Shown: positions 35,993 to 50,525, numbered from the stretch's first letter. The stretch: DNA of 60,000 nucleotides from Branchiostoma floridae (GCF_000003815.2 NC_049981.1:12433625-12493624); one strand, 5' to 3'. Numbers and translations: made by a program. Notes: generated by a model not told the origin, from the sequence alone.

Positions 35993-36659
35993 TAAAAGAA
36001 ATTTAAAAACTTTTAAGCATTTTAAGAAACCACAACTAAAAATGAACCTTAACAACATCTTTACGAACAGATTAAAGATCATTTCTACGGCCACGTATCT
36101 TTACTTCTACGAGCTACAAACGAAAGCACCGTGATATAGAACAAATCCCTCGTATGATCTCTTATTTTTGTGGCGTCTGATGATTATCTCACCGTCAGTC
36201 GAAAGTTAAACACAAAGACAATACTATCAGAACTATCAGAATGCCTGAGACTTTGAACATATTACACGTTTGTTGTGCACAGTGTTGCGATTCAATTTTC
36301 AGTTGAACGATGCAGCCGGTCGGTTGTTTCGACGACAATGGCGTGATACTACAAAGACGGCCATTTAGGAAAGCCGTAAAAAATTGCTATTAGGAACGTC
36401 ATACAGATAAAAGCAACTATCACGTACAGAAATATCCCCAGGAAAAAGCAGCGATAAAGTGTTCGCACATAACGCGATGTCCCAGGGAGGCGTATTAAGC
36501 AGATAGACATCGAGGTTCTTGGTGTTTCCAACGAGCAACGTGAGGTAACGTTAGGCCACAGCAAGTCAATGTTGTGGATGGCAATTATTACTCTGCAGAC
36601 TCCAAATCTAATGCGATAGGACGTAAAATGATGCATATGGGTAAAAAACAAGCTGCCTA

Positions 36660-37135
36660 AATGTTCAGAATAGACGCCATAAACTTGGCTATCTCACTCG
36701 TGTCACTTCTACAGCTACACTCATGGCTGCCACACTAGTGTCACTTCTACAGCTGCACTCATGGATACCAACAGACCAGTTCTACTACTACACTCATGAC
36801 AACTACACTCATGGTTACCACATACACCAGCTGGTGTCAATCCTAGAACTACACTCATGGCTACCTCACTAGTTTCACTTCTACGGCTACACTCATGGAT
36901 ACCAACAGACTAGTTCTACTTGACAACTACACTCATGACAACCACACTTATGGTTACCACATACACCAGCTGGTGTCAATCCTAGAACTACACTCATGGC
37001 TACCTCACTAGTTTCACTTCTACAGCTACACTCATGGATACCAACAGACTAGTTCTACTTGACAACTACACTCATGACAACTACACTCATGGTTACCACA
37101 TACACTCACATTGGCTACCTCATTAGTTTCACTTC
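36660..37135. repeat. Minisatellite with about 139-bp higher-order period
   Basis: Built from a short core CTACACTCATGG in variants, arranged into a longer unit: GGCTACCTCACTAG recurs at 36859 and 36998, 139 bp apart, with a diverged version to the left and a partial one to the right. Confidence 0.8.
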
Positions 37136-37589
37136 TACAAGAACGATTAAGGCTACCACACGACATATTTTCTGTATTTTCCTGTCACATTGACTATCTA
37201 AACAAAGCGTTTTGTTTTCAAAATCTATGGATAATCATCGCACACGCTGATCGATGTCATCCATAAACTTTGCTTGTTGTGGCCTAAGATAATAAAACTC
37301 TCATGATGAATGCGCAGCTTCCCGGGAGCACGACTTTCCCCTCGCTTGATCTTGTCTGTAAGAGATGACGAACGATAATGGCCATCTCGCCTGCCATCGT
37401 AAGTCCAGTCTATATATCTGTCTTTTTCATCTTCTAAATCCTCAGGACATTCCAAGGACGATGTATCCCTGAACTCAATTTAGTAACTTAGGACAGAGAG
37501 AAGTAAGCTTGTCCCACGGCCTTTTCGAGAGCCAGTTGGTTGGTATCATCTAATGAGGTAGAGCCAGTCTCTCTCCTTCCACCACATTT

Positions 37590-37715
37590 CATCCCCGACT
37601 GAAGTCAGGTACCCAGAGAAAAGTAGTGTAGAGTTCCCTTCCTAAGGGCACAAGATCGGTAGCATGGCAGGATTGGAACTCAGGATACATAGGGCGCACT
37701 GGGTCTGGGCCAAAT
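37590..37715 (-). repeat. SINE fragment (same family as 24885)
   Basis: Shares GAAGTCAGGTACCC and the CCTTCCTAAGGGCAC segment with the other copies. The B-box-like end is diverged. Confidence 0.5.
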
Positions 37716-39040
37716 ACCCACGGAGTTGTATGTACACCATTGCTTCCTCTAAAACTTTGCACTTAGACCTCGTTTTTAAAACCTGCCGTGTTGTGTTCGT
37801 TGATAGGTTTTTGTATTGATTTTCAACCAGCGTTATTTTACAAAAGACAGGAAACTGTTAGGGGCTCTTCCTACTCTTGTCCATCTTTAGGACCTGCGTC
37901 TACACATCAAAGCAAGGCATGACAATCGTATCCGCTGTGGCATCAGAAGGTTTCACATGAGCCCACGCGATACATCTAGCTTACGGCAAAATGTCAACAT
38001 TTGCGGAGGATTTGTGAAAGGATCCTTTGAAAGTGCTCCGAATGGTCGTCAATGGTGGCTTGACTACAATAGAACGAAGATTTCCTCTCAGCCACTGAGA
38101 CGTGATTAAAAGAAACGAAGCGTAGTTGTATGAAAGCGCAGCCTGAGGGAGATTACGGTAGATGAAAAGGTAGGATAGATACAATGCAATGTGCATAATG
38201 GATGGATGTAGCTTAATATCTAACTGATACATGATAATCCTGGTGTTGTGCTCTATCACCCCCTTCCCTTCCATCTCAACGATAATTTGACCTTTTAGCG
38301 TCCTTCAAACTTTGGCAATACCTGGCACGAATAGCGTGCAATGTGTACATACCCAACTAGTTCTATGTCTCTACCACGCATCGTCTGGTCACCCTGATAT
38401 ATAAGATATTGTTACCGGGGGACGATATGGACTTCCGACGACATTTGACCCATTGCTGACTCACACGTCGATAAAGCCACGTGTCCACAGTGATTCGGTC
38501 GGAGAACTAAATAAGTTATAATAGGGATTTCCAGTGAGTCAAATTTCTTATTTGGATAGCACTCTAAGGTACTTAATCTAATAATGAATTGGTCCCGTGC
38601 CTATTGTTAATCTCTGGAATGCATGTATAGATTGAAATGTAATCAAACTTCCAAACAGTTTCATTACTATACCGCTAACTAGTAGTCATCCCGCCAAAAT
38701 CTTGCTTCAAGTTTTATCACACGAGTGAAGAAATGTATCTTCTTTATGCTTTCCACGAAATCTAGTCAGTCAATAGCAGGTGTTTGACGGATTTGCCGGT
38801 CTAGCTTCACGACATTTGATTAACCTGCATGGATGTTACGGGCAATGTGCTGAAAACCCATCTAAATCCCACCCTAAAACTCATTTAAAAACAGGACATT
38901 GATTTACTAGCTACATTTTCGTGCACATACCCTATTGATTCGCAGAGTAACGTATACCGTGTGGAAGTTTGCCTAAAAGTCCCAATGGACGGACACAGCT
39001 ATTTCGTTAACTCAGGAACTCAGTGTACTTCCTTTATAAG
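37716..39040. other. Gene-free stretch
   Basis: No supported exon. The minus-strand frame 37981-38274 has no domain-like features or splice context. Confidence 0.35.
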
Positions 39041-39295
39041 ACTAAAGGTGCACTCTCACTGCACTTGCGTCAAGCTTGCGTCACTGTGAGGTTCGTTCAC
39101 TGCGTCACTGTTTTGTTCTTTTCTCCATTTTTTTATAATTTAGATATTGCGTAATTCGTAAAAGTATGACTTAGAAGACGACAAAATACACAAAAGTAAG
39201 AAATTTTACTATTCATCTCTGAATTTCGTTGAGTATCGTTCAAACCCCGCGGTGAAAAAAGCTTGACGCAAGTGCAGTGAGAGTGCACCTTTAGT
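39041..39295. mobile_element. 255-bp MITE with perfect 37-bp terminal inverted repeats
   Basis: The left end begins ACTAAAGGTGCACTCTCACT and continues for 37 bp. The right end is its exact reverse complement, ending CACCTTTAGT. The interior is AT-rich and noncoding. The perfect TIRs suggest recent activity. The target duplication is not clear. Confidence 0.85.
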
Positions 39296-42200
39296 ACAGT
39301 TCCAAGCTAATACAGGAATATTCCGACGCCTCTTTGAGCAGGCAGTCGAGTCTTTGACTTAGTAGATTACGTGCCTGCAAAAAGGAATAGACAGAACGAC
39401 TGTTTCACGACTTTTCAGCCTTTGGAGAGACTAGTACTGTTAAGCGGTGCCGATAGATCCTCATGTCGCCTAGTAGTCTACATGGTTAAGCTGACCAAAA
39501 GCATTACCTCGGGTATGGGAATCCGGGTCTTAAGCAAATGTATCTTTGGTGTGTACCACAGGGTATGGTGATGGGCCCCACAGAGATTAGTGTAATAATG
39601 TTGCAACGTTGATTACTGAGTTTTATTTCTGTCACCTGTAAAATGTTGGTTAAAGTCACGGAATACCTAGTTGAAGAACTATTTTGTATTCCTCTAATGT
39701 GTGACAGAACTATTTCAGTGCTGAGCAGTTACTGTTATTCTGACTAGTTCACTGCGTCTTTCCTCGGACCGATTGTCAAAGATAGACAGCACGTTACTTC
39801 CCATAGCTACAGTCCGTGTTATTTCACAGCGCATCACTAAGTCATTATGCGAGATTCGAACATGTATGCATTAACGTCTCCTGTAGTCACTTGTAACAGT
39901 CTTATTGTAGCCATTCATCTGGGAAATCCTAAGAGACATTTTCAGATCACCCTTCGCTTTAGGTTAGTCTCATGGTCGACCATTGACATCGCCATTGCAC
40001 CGGGCCATGGCCTTGTCAGAAGCCTCACAATTTAGCGGTCATTATCGGGATCTGTAGGGGCGTCTAAGCGCACATTCTTCTGGGAAGGTGGCAGAATCTT
40101 TGAATGATTTTGATGTCTTTTAACGGGCAGCTTGAAATGGGTGCACTTAGTCTCGCTTCAAGCTTTCTGCTCACGTACGTATCCATCCACAAGCGTGCTT
40201 ACTCTGTAGATACAAATCAATGCCTTCAATGAAAAAAAAAGGTTTCTTGACATTTTCTCGGAGGCAACGCACGCTGAACTACGTAAAAAGTGCACCTGAT
40301 AAAACGCATCACTGCATCTGACAAACAGTTTTGAAATTAACAGTCGCTGTACCTCCACGGGTGAAAAATAGTACCTAATATCGAACGTTACGCCTCATGG
40401 CGTATCTGACACTCTACATAGACGATATTAGGGGAGGGTAACCTTCGTACGTCCATCAAATGGCCATCCCGTGAAGCTAGCCTGAGTTACACAATCTCCC
40501 AGTGTCGGAGGACTGCCGGACCTCCTCCTGACCGCACACCTTTAAATTAAGAGAAGCATTGCCTTGCCTGTTGTCACCAATAGTGATCCATGATTCTTGA
40601 AGTTAAATAGCCTGGGTACCATCTTCCGTAGTGACTACTGGCTCTATATTGCATTTTAAAGTATGTCGAGCAAGCGTTTGCTTCGGAGGATGGCACTCAG
40701 ACTACAAAATCCATCCAATAGGACCGCAAGATTAGCTGTAACTATGAGAAACAGTCATCAGAAACTCCAACACCATGTTAACTGACAGACATTAGTCTGG
40801 CAATATACGATTGGCCCATGTTAGGACATATGCATTAATCAACAGGATTTAGTATTTCATGCTTTTCCATAAGTAGAGGTAGTCACTCGCGATTTAGGCG
40901 TCTGACCATTGGAAGCGCTACTAAAAGATTGATCAAGCTACATGAAGCCAACATGACCTTTTCAAAGAAAATCAGCCTCACAAGGGAGATGTATCAGTCC
41001 GGCATTAGTTCACTTGAGCTGTCGTCCTCTGACATTATCCCACAGCCCACATGCTCATTTGGCCAATCTTTCTGGATGACTGACGGCAGTAGTGGGCAGA
41101 GAGGTTGACCTTTGCGTAGAGATCTTGCTGCTCGAATGAACATAACTTTAGCAGAGATTACTGGTTGTACACAACGATTGATAATTTTGAAATGGCACGA
41201 AGCCTTCTTCACGTGTCCTGAACGTCGGACGTGTAACGACAAAGGTGCCCGGCAATCGGTATCAGCCCTCGTCACTGCTAATGGATGGTCAATGAGGTCG
41301 GGTGTAGATGGCCTTTATAACTCCTCTTATACATCCTGTTGAGTGTCAGAAATTCTGATTTCGTCCAAACTCGTTTAAAAATCTTTAGTTTGGCGATTAC
41401 CACCACAGATGTTGTATGATACGGAGATATGATTTTTGTGGTTTTATAGACAAATTGAAAGTGGTATGATATTTGCGAGTACAAAGGAAATGGTCTGAAT
41501 CTTAAAAATGTAGTTGAATGTCAAAACGGTTTTATAGTCCTGCGAAAGGTAAACACGTCCTTTCTTGTCTGTCTATTGGCTGAACAACAGTAAAATACTT
41601 CAAGAGACGCACTGGCGCAAAAATAGTTGAACAATTCGTGTGCATGACCCGGACGTTGTTGACATCCAAACCTCTGGAACAAGAGGTCTAGACTTGGAAT
41701 CCAAAACTCCCTCACTCGCATGCAATAGGGAATGGTGCGTCCCAAATACATTAGAACATGGCTCATTGAAGATTTGCAAAATAGCTCTGGGGATTCAAAC
41801 GCTACATTAAACACTGCAGTACATTAACATCTGTTTTTTCTTCTTACGTGTAGTTAACGAATGGCGCCTTTTGTGAACTCAATTTATTTACAAAACGCTT
41901 GAATCATGAAAACGTTGTAGAGGGGTTTTCCAACATATTCTCCTCATATTAGCTATAAGAAATGGCGCTGGTACAACATCTGTGTCATAAGAAAATGATT
42001 TTGGATCGTAGCTGTTACCAGTATCCTGATGCATTTCATGAATTCAGTTTCGTATTTTTAAAAAGTAAATTTGTATGACTTTTTTTACTGAAATATAGAT
42101 TGAAAAATAATAATCCCTACCTACCAACCCTACTTTTTTCAGGGCCGTGATAGGAAACGCAATGTAAGTTTTCCCAGGCCTAATGAAGTTCCATAACGTC

Positions 42201-42940
42201 AATGATTCGCACTGCCGTTGACTTCAATATTCTTTGTATAACCATGTCCTAATCTTGCTCAATTCGTGGATCAAATTATTTAGATTGTATCCTTTAGACA
42301 TGAACTTAATGAGAACGTCCTTCATCGATGGTTGATGACATACATGCCGAAATGATTGATTAATACGACAGGAATCTCCTATTCATCATTGATTGGTGGA
42401 TGCTAATTGAAGAGGTCGTCTCTTCACCGTGGGGTTCCGACTAAACCTAATCAGCACAGACGGCAACCGGTCGATGATGAGTGGTGAAGATGACAAAGTG
42501 GAATTAGGTGTCATCTCCTAAGTATGTGCAACGTGTTAAACTTTAATCAGTTCTATCTAACTTTGTTACGGATGGTTTAATTTCATTAGGTTGACAAAGA
42601 CAACTATAGCAGATTGCAAGCTTACGAACATGGCAACTGAGATAAAACCCTTTGAATTAGTACTGTTTTTGACTCCCTGTAAGGGGCATAAGCTCTCGGT
42701 GTGCTAGTTTCTTTGGGACGGATTCGCATTTATTTGATTGACATTGGTGATTAGAAAGATGTCCGCAAAGGTCAGAGTTGCCGGAGTTGCAGGAAGTACA
42801 GGTCAAAGGTAGTAGAACTAGCCACTAATCAGATACGACATTCCAAGAGGCTACTAATTTACAGGACGGTTTGGTTTTTGGTCCGTCTGTCTGTGTTTTT
42901 GCAATCACATATTATACATATGCTAGTTTTGTCTACAAGC
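39296..42940. other. Gene-free stretch
   Basis: Overlapping frames at 40994-41275 (minus) and 41112-41342 (plus) were considered but have no recognisable domain or splice partner. Nothing else was seen. Confidence 0.35.
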
Positions 42941-42949
42941 CATATAATC

Positions 42950-43450
42950 TAGTCTCATGTGTGTATCTTCAGTTTACCCTGCAAAACGTGACGGCTTGTA
43001 TCACGTATCAAAGCCAATCTCATCAGTAGAACTACTTTCAAGAGTAATGCACTCTATCACTGAAGAGAGGCAGGCTAACCATGGCTTTTATAAGTATAGT
43101 CGTGTAATCTTGTCCTGTATATCTTTAGTTTACACATTCAAAACATGATGGCATCACATATCAAAGCTAATCTCATCAACAGAAGTACGTAAGGTGTAAT
43201 ACTTTCTATCCCTGGAAGAGGAGCTCTCTAGAAGCCTAGCGATATCTTTAAAGCAAAGTCGATACTGGATGGTTGTACTCTTGATACCAGCGTCTTATCT
43301 TCCCCTTGATGGATACGAATCACTTGAGGTGCACCGAAAAGGTTAATGTTGTATCATTCCTAGTTCCTATGGCTTTGAAGCCAAGTCGTGTAATTTATCT
43401 TCAGTATCTTTAGATATTGAATTCTCATACGATGGTAGCATTTTATATTC
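42950..43450. repeat. Diverged tandem repeat, period about 190 bp
   Basis: The words AGTTTAC..T.CAAAAC.TGA.GGC, TATCAAAGC.AATCTCATCA and GTCGTGTAAT recur in order. The last unit is strongly decayed. Confidence 0.5.
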
Positions 43451-44046
43451 TGCTTGATTGATAAAAATTACCTAGGAGGCACAGAGAGAGGTTTTACTAT
43501 GCTGCTCTTCAGGAAAGTATGATTGTGATTCAACTTATTCAACTGCAGAATTATCAGACGTATATATCGTCAGGCAAAAGAATTTTTTCGACTCTATCAC
43601 CAGTGTAGTAGCAAATGAATGTAGCCAGTCTCATGAACAAAGAATGCATTAATACCGCTTCTTGTCTTGAAACACGATAGGTAGTAACAGCTGTACCTGT
43701 ACATTTTGGGCTTACTATTTAGCTACATTATCTTCAGGTAAGACTTTAAAAGCGATTCTTGGCAGAAATCAACCTTGCTACTAATCATTATAAGTATGGG
43801 ATTGGCCCAGTATAGTAAGTTTTAGTGCGTGCAGATGTACATGGCTTAGTTTATTCCATCTACCTGTAAAATTTAGTATCAGATATCATTGTGAAAAGGC
43901 TTTTCTCCGTTATGCTATCTCTCGAGTTGACCGGGCTTGTGATCGTACATCTCTTACGTAAGAGTTAAATTCTCGTTTCTAGAGTCACAAATAAAAGCCC
44001 GGGATTCTCAATTCTCATCAAAACAGCATCTCATCATAGTCTGTCA

Positions 44047-44252
44047 CTTATACCCCCCTCACATTAGGCACGATTCGATCGGACGACGAGTCTGCGAGCT
44101 CTACATTACGAGGAGGCATGACCCTGATGCCGACGAAGAAATTGCAGAGTTCCCTCTTCGTTGGCATCAGGGTCATGCCTCCTCGTAAATTAGAGCTCAC
44201 AGACTCGTCGTCCGATCGAATCGCGCCTAATGTGAGGGGGGGGGGGTATAAG
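44047..44252. mobile_element. Foldback element: near-perfect 206-bp palindrome
   Basis: Two arms of about 90 bp meet at a short centre (near 44141-44153). The ends read CTTATACCCCCC and GGGGGGTATAAG. Arms differ at only a few positions, plus the length of the terminal C/G run. The open frame at 44118-44315 lies on the second arm and is not a gene. Confidence 0.85.
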
Positions 44253-47200
44253 GAAACCAGTCATCGCATCCTCCAACAGGCAGTTCTTAGTCTGACAATA
44301 ATTGGTCCATGTTAGCACATATGTATGAATCAACAGGGTTAATTAGGATATGAGTAGACTCATTCTTAACAGACATCTTTCGCACTGCAGTCATCCATAC
44401 AGTAAGATATCTGTAGCCGCATTGTTCTTGTTTAAGAACCTTAAACAGCTTGCCAAATCTGTTTCGTTGCGTACAACTTCTTCAGTGACAGGAATAGTAT
44501 GTTACCAAGTCTTCTTACTTAGAGATGTTGGCCTTTTTGCTATGACTTTGACTTTATTCTGATCCACTTTTAGCTATTACAACATCATTGCTTCTGTGGA
44601 CCTAACTAGGGACTAGGGATGGGACTAAGTAAAAGTTAACTTAAGGACCCAACCGGTGTGGGGGTGCTAGAGACGTGGGTTATTTGGGAGATGGTCGTGC
44701 ACAACGCGGGTAAGTGAAATCAGCACCAAGGACAGTACCATCTCCTACCTTGAGAATCTCTCGAAAGCTACCGTAATCCTTCATGCATATGTCAAATCCA
44801 CATCTTAACCAAAAGAATATTTGAAAATCTTGACATAAATATAAACAAAAGGGGCTCCATTGATTTCTTACAGTGGTAATTCAATTTGGGGAAAAAAGAC
44901 GCAAATCAAATTATGCGAGCTTGAGCTCATTTGCAAGGATTTGCTGTGCCAATGTCTTTGTTTAGTTTTTGTGCAAATGGAAAAGGTGTATTGGCTGGAT
45001 TTGTAAATTGAAAGGGTCAATGGATAAACTAATCTATCTTTCAACTAAGCTAAGCTATGACCACTATGTTTAGTTGAAAGTTACATACGTTTGAGTCACC
45101 TAGCAGCTTGTTTCGGTATTGCAGGTGCATCTTTGTTATCATCATACTAAATTGTTTTCCCATTAACTATCTTTCTCACAACGGTGCATCCCTTATCGTC
45201 GCGAATGCTTGCCCTTGTGCTAGATGGGAAATAATTTGTCATGCCAATAATATCCATGAACAGTCCACTAGACTAGGCCATGGGATACCATCGTACATTT
45301 GATTGGTAGCGTATGTGGTATTATCACCCCAAGCGGTCATTTCGCACCCGGAGCTCTCCCATTTGTTATTGACGAGCAACAGCAACTCTACACGAGATGG
45401 ATGGGCCAAAACTATTTATCGGACAGGCCTGGATTGTAATCCCAAAATCAATACCAATCCCCTTGTTAGGATGGCCTTGATCGATATCAGGGCAGGGAAG
45501 ATCTCACCTAATGTCTCTGAACAAGGCCCCAATAGATCCTGCATAGATAACTAGTCATTTGTTCTCCGGGCACAGTTTTCTATTAAGGTAGGCATGTATA
45601 TTCCTCTAGGCTTTTCCTGAAGCTAAATAAAGATCTGGAGGTGCTTTGGTGTCTTGTGAAGAGAGGCGTATATATTCCGTTAGGTTACGCTAAATAGCAT
45701 CACCCAAGCAACTGGATATACTCTTGGACATGATTTTCCAAACATAGGGCAGCAAGTTTTAAAGTGTTTTTTTTTTATGGCGAGTCTTTCTGTTGTGTTG
45801 GAACAAAGTTTAAAAAATTTCACTAGGTTTTGATGTTGTTTCAGTATCAGGATATATCATTACAGTTAGAGGTTACATGCGGTCTCCCAGTTAGTAACTG
45901 ATTAGAACTAGGGACTCATCTGCGAGGCTGCTACCAGTTGAGACTTACGCTTAAAGATTCCAAACTGTGCTATTTGTAAAAGTGTTACAAATAGCATGTC
46001 TTATATATTTGTACTTACAGCAACGTTTCGTTAAAAACTCCTTCCAACGTTACGTTAAAACCTCCTACTTTTGAATGTTATGCGGAAATTTTCGAGAAAC
46101 TTGAATGCTTTCCTTGAGTGTCATCGACACGAAAACGACGTTACGGACCAATAGAGTGAACGTTCTGGCGACTAATTATATATTGGACGACTGCTTCCCA
46201 CGATTGGCAGTAGTTGTAAACGTGCTTTGGTGTGGGAGATCACATGTTATATAGTAGTGCTTCGTTGATGGATCCAGACATACTGCTATCACGGTCAGAG
46301 ATCTAGTAGGCAACACATTGACTTCCTTGACATCAAGGTGGGATTACGCTCACATAATAGTGTGCCTTTCATGGATATTTTGTTATCTCACATATCCTTA
46401 CGTTAAACATGTGCTCAGTTACATTTATCTGACTTAACGCCGCCTCTCACTCTATAAATATACCCACCACGTGTTTGTATATGTATCGTATGTAATCAGT
46501 TGCATATTTTTCTTAAATTAGATTAACGTCATCTGTGCAATACATATATGTCAGTCTGTTCATCTGTATACATAATATCTATCGATCGTCTACAACTCTG
46601 TAATATACATATGTTTGTCTGTTGCTCTCTGTTTTATTATTTTTATTGTATATACCGCTCAGAACTTTTCGATAATAGTTACGCCAACGCCAAAGTGGAT
46701 ATCTGTTATTCTGAAACAGTGTACGACATATACGTAAATGCCGGAGGGAAGCTTTTAAGACCTATATATTTCAGACCATATTTGTTATATGACGGGGTAC
46801 TGGACCAGTAGTATAAGTAAGGTAGTGGGCGTGAGATTTCCTGACATGAAAGTGGAATATTATTGGATTTCCCGTACTAATGGTATTGCTAACATTAGAC
46901 AGGAGTGGTACTACGTAAAGCGGGCAAACTTTACAACCATATGGACCATGTATAACAGAACAAGATGCATTCAGACGGTTTCTGTTACTGTAAATGGGGA
47001 AATGTTCGCGGGCATTTAATTCGCGATAGGGACAAACATGGCGTGTCGAAGCTGTCATTCGGGGTTCACTGTATGATGGGAAATGTTCGCGGTAACGGCC
47101 AAGACGTCGCTACGAAAAAAAATTAAGCCAGCGTGAAAAAAATCCCCTTCTGCAGTATTACCATTTCAGACTCTTTTTGTCTGAGAACCATCCAACCATA

Positions 47201-49520
47201 ACAAACTGTACATTGACATGAAACAGGTACAGTGCTTTACTCAGTCAACAAGCCTTTGCAGCACACTATATGCACAAAATCCCATTTAACTGTAAACAAG
47301 CTTCTTAGAGAAAACAGATATTCTGAATTCTCTCAGTTGCTGTTAAAAGAAATTTTGTGTAACACAGCCGAAGCCATGTGTTTTTCATCCATATATCATT
47401 AATCATTATCCAAACAAGCCTCATTAGAACGGTTTTTCCTCTCGTCAGCACTCTCACCCTATCCCCATCTGTGTGCTAATCAACCCGGCATTCATCTAAT
47501 GATCAATTTCTGACAACCCCCTAAAGGTACTATATGAAGGTAATTAGGTATTCTACAAGCTGCTGTAGGGTAACTCACTAGCCAAACCTAATAATGCATG
47601 GTCATAAAACAAAGGGAGAAAGGTCAGTAATGTAATAGGCCATTATATTAAAGATGTATGATTGTAGGTACATAAAGTGTAATAGGGCAGCGACCTACAT
47701 GGAAGTCAGGCTGTTTGAAACATAGAAACGGGTAATATCGATACTTGTCTTCGTCATAGTTTAACATCACGTAGTTGACCTTGCCAGAGGATCATCTAAA
47801 ATGAAAAACATAGTGACTGGGTTATACGTTACGATCATAAGACGGTGTGTTTGTGGTGGGAGGGGGGCACAATTTCACATTCATTTGCCTACAATGCTAA
47901 TGCTAAGAATTCAGACCATTTACTGGTCCTTTCCCTAGATTTTCTTACTTTTCTTACCGGGCAGCTTGGTTCATAGGTACTAGTACTATTTTAGCTTGGA
48001 GAAATAAGATATAAAATAAGAAAGTTATTTACGACGCTATTCAAGGACTACAGTTTCATTGGAGCTTAAACAATACGACAAATGGGCAGTTTTTATTGGA
48101 AATGCCTATTGTAATTAGCCATCTGCTGTATCACGCTGCAGGTGTGACATACCCCCTCGTTAATTTGCACGTACGAAATGATTAATGTTATCGTAACCAC
48201 AGCATTGCTGTTTAACCGCTGTATCTTTCAGTTCTACTGGTTGCCAATATTATCAAGTAATATAATGGCAACAGAGGCGTACCCATGAGAAAGACGGACT
48301 CTGTATCTATATCTATATAGCCGGTATAACCGCCCTTCGACGTAACACACTAGCTAACTGGCCTTTTTAGATTAGTACGTTTTTTTGGTATCAACATAAC
48401 TTCTATTCGCTATGACCATGGTAATAGTTCGTAACAAAACGTTTTGCAGAAAAAAGGCACAGATTATGTCAACCTTGCTAACACGATTTTTTGCATTTTC
48501 GTGGTTGGATACGACGTCACGATTTTATGACTACATTCAACCAACAGTTCAATTGATCTGTTGCCATGTAATACATGTATTCATTACAATGATTGACAGT
48601 TGCTTCCACTAAGATGATAATTTTGCATCTTATTCACAAGAATCAGTGGTAAGATATCCCATCTAACGAGCAAATGATACCGTTTTAGTTTTAACCTTGC
48701 ATTTGGTTTGCCGATATTGTTTCTGTGCTGCTTTAATGTATGACTTAGCAATAAAAGGCGTAATGATTTTTGTCCCAAACATGCTCTGCTGGCAACATGA
48801 ATATATGCCTGGATAAAGTAACATTTTAAGTTAAATCAGGCATATAAGCTACATATAAAAGAGTACATTTCAATTGATTTGATATTCTGCCTATAGTTCA
48901 GTGGCATAGTTGAAAACGTTGTGTATTCGCGTGCGGTCATTGCTTTTAGAGAAATTTGCACAATTCCCAATTTTGTTCCGCTATGCCGCTGGCTGGACTA
49001 TAACGTATTAAACCCAGAATTTCCTGCGAGTACACCAGCTTATACGGTTTAGGGTGTGACTTTAGAAGCACAGAGTTGATCAGATTGTGTAGCCTGAAGG
49101 ATGACCCCACTTGGCCATGGCGCCTAGCCGTTCCTACCAATGATCCACAGCACGAGTTACGCTACGTTTGCTGTATATCGTTTAAATCTATGACTGATAT
49201 CTTGCTCCGGCGGTACTACGGATCGCTTCACAACGGGCGGAGACTGATGAACAGTCGGGGTAGCCATTCAAGCGTGGATATACATGGCTATGGCATTTCA
49301 TGCGTTGATAGCCATGCTTTGAACCTGTACATACGTTAAATCTTGTAAATAGGGGGTTTACATTTCAGAGATGCATTCCTGCATAAAACCAAATGTACGA
49401 CAGTGTCATAGCTTTCTTGAGGCCGTCGGGGCAGTGAGTTGTTGCCCACTATGTCTCGGGTACGGTTTTGGAAGGCAGAGCCCATCCCTCTCCTTTCACT
49501 GCCCTTTACTAGTACCTCCC
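44253..49520. other. Gene-free stretch
   Basis: No exon with splice support. Near 46980-47095 a TGTTCGCGG word occurs twice around CATTTAATTCGCG, resembling a small dispersed repeat. Confidence 0.35.
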
Positions 49521-49524
49521 AAGC

Positions 49525-49660
49525 CGAAGTCAGGTACCCGTTTTTACACATGGGTAGAATGAGGAAAGCTGTACAAAATGCCTTTCCCAATGGCAATGAC
49601 ATATCATCTAGCCAGGAATTCTAGAAAGCAAACTCATGGCCTCTAGAGCTCGTGTCCAGT
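49525..49660 (-). repeat. SINE fragment (same family as 24885)
   Basis: Contains CCGAAGTCAGGTACCC, ACACATGGGTAGAATGAGGA and GCCTTTCCCAA, matching the copy at 24885-25060 over the body. The tRNA-like head is degraded. Confidence 0.6.
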
Positions 49661-50525
49661 AGCTTGTTGGCATGAGTATATGCTGAATATAAGAGTCCAT
49701 CTTGTTTGCCGTGTGTTCTTGTAATGTTTGCACGTCTGTCTTGTAGTCAGGGTTTTATCTCTTCGACATCTGTCTGAAGATAACGAACAGAGAAACAAAC
49801 TTTATCTTTTCTCAACCCACGCATAGATGTGCCATTATTCTTACTACTCATGAGAGTGCTATCACTATTATGTACTGATAGATGATGCTGTTAACGCATC
49901 AAGCGCTAGTAAAGAACACATCAACTATAGGCACAAACTTTTATCACTTAATCTCCATGGCCATAGCCACATGAATATGATGCAGCGCTGGTAACATTAC
50001 TACAGCAAAGCTGTGAGCACTTAATGCCTTCCTCTTATATTCCAGATAGCACAATGCTACCATTCGGTTATGTATTGCAACATCACCAGTAATGCAAAAC
50101 ATACATCATATATATGAGGATATTTCAGTACTTTCCCTGATCTTTTACACGTTCTTTTTTCCCGTAAGCTTCTTGTAAAGTTAACGTTACATATTGAATA
50201 GAACGTATTGAATATTTCGAGAGTTCGAGTTCCAGAAAAATCGTCACAGATAGGTGATTAAGTACAAGTGAGACGTGTTGTAGATTGAGCCTGGTAAATT
50301 GGCACAATGAGTGACATTTTTTTTACAATCAACAGAATTGTTGTTGTCAGAAGATGTCATTATATGCGCTCTCGCCAGCTGTGAAGAAGCCGTCGAAATT
50401 AAAACACGGATAATTGGCCCTAGGAGCTATTTGATATTTCATTTCATTCCATGAAAATTAGTTTCCTTGCAGGTATTCATATAGCCTACTTTATCATTAG
50501 GGAAAGATAACCTCCTGTAGCCAGA

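Noticed and set aside
36349-36651. 100-codon minus-strand frame with a hydrophobic segment (GIFLYVIVAFICMTFLIAIF)
   Set aside because: Looks like a membrane helix, but there is no neighbouring exon or homologous pattern. AT-rich sequence often gives such runs.
40994-41342. Overlapping frames on both strands
   Set aside because: Neither has a recognisable domain, and both cannot be real.
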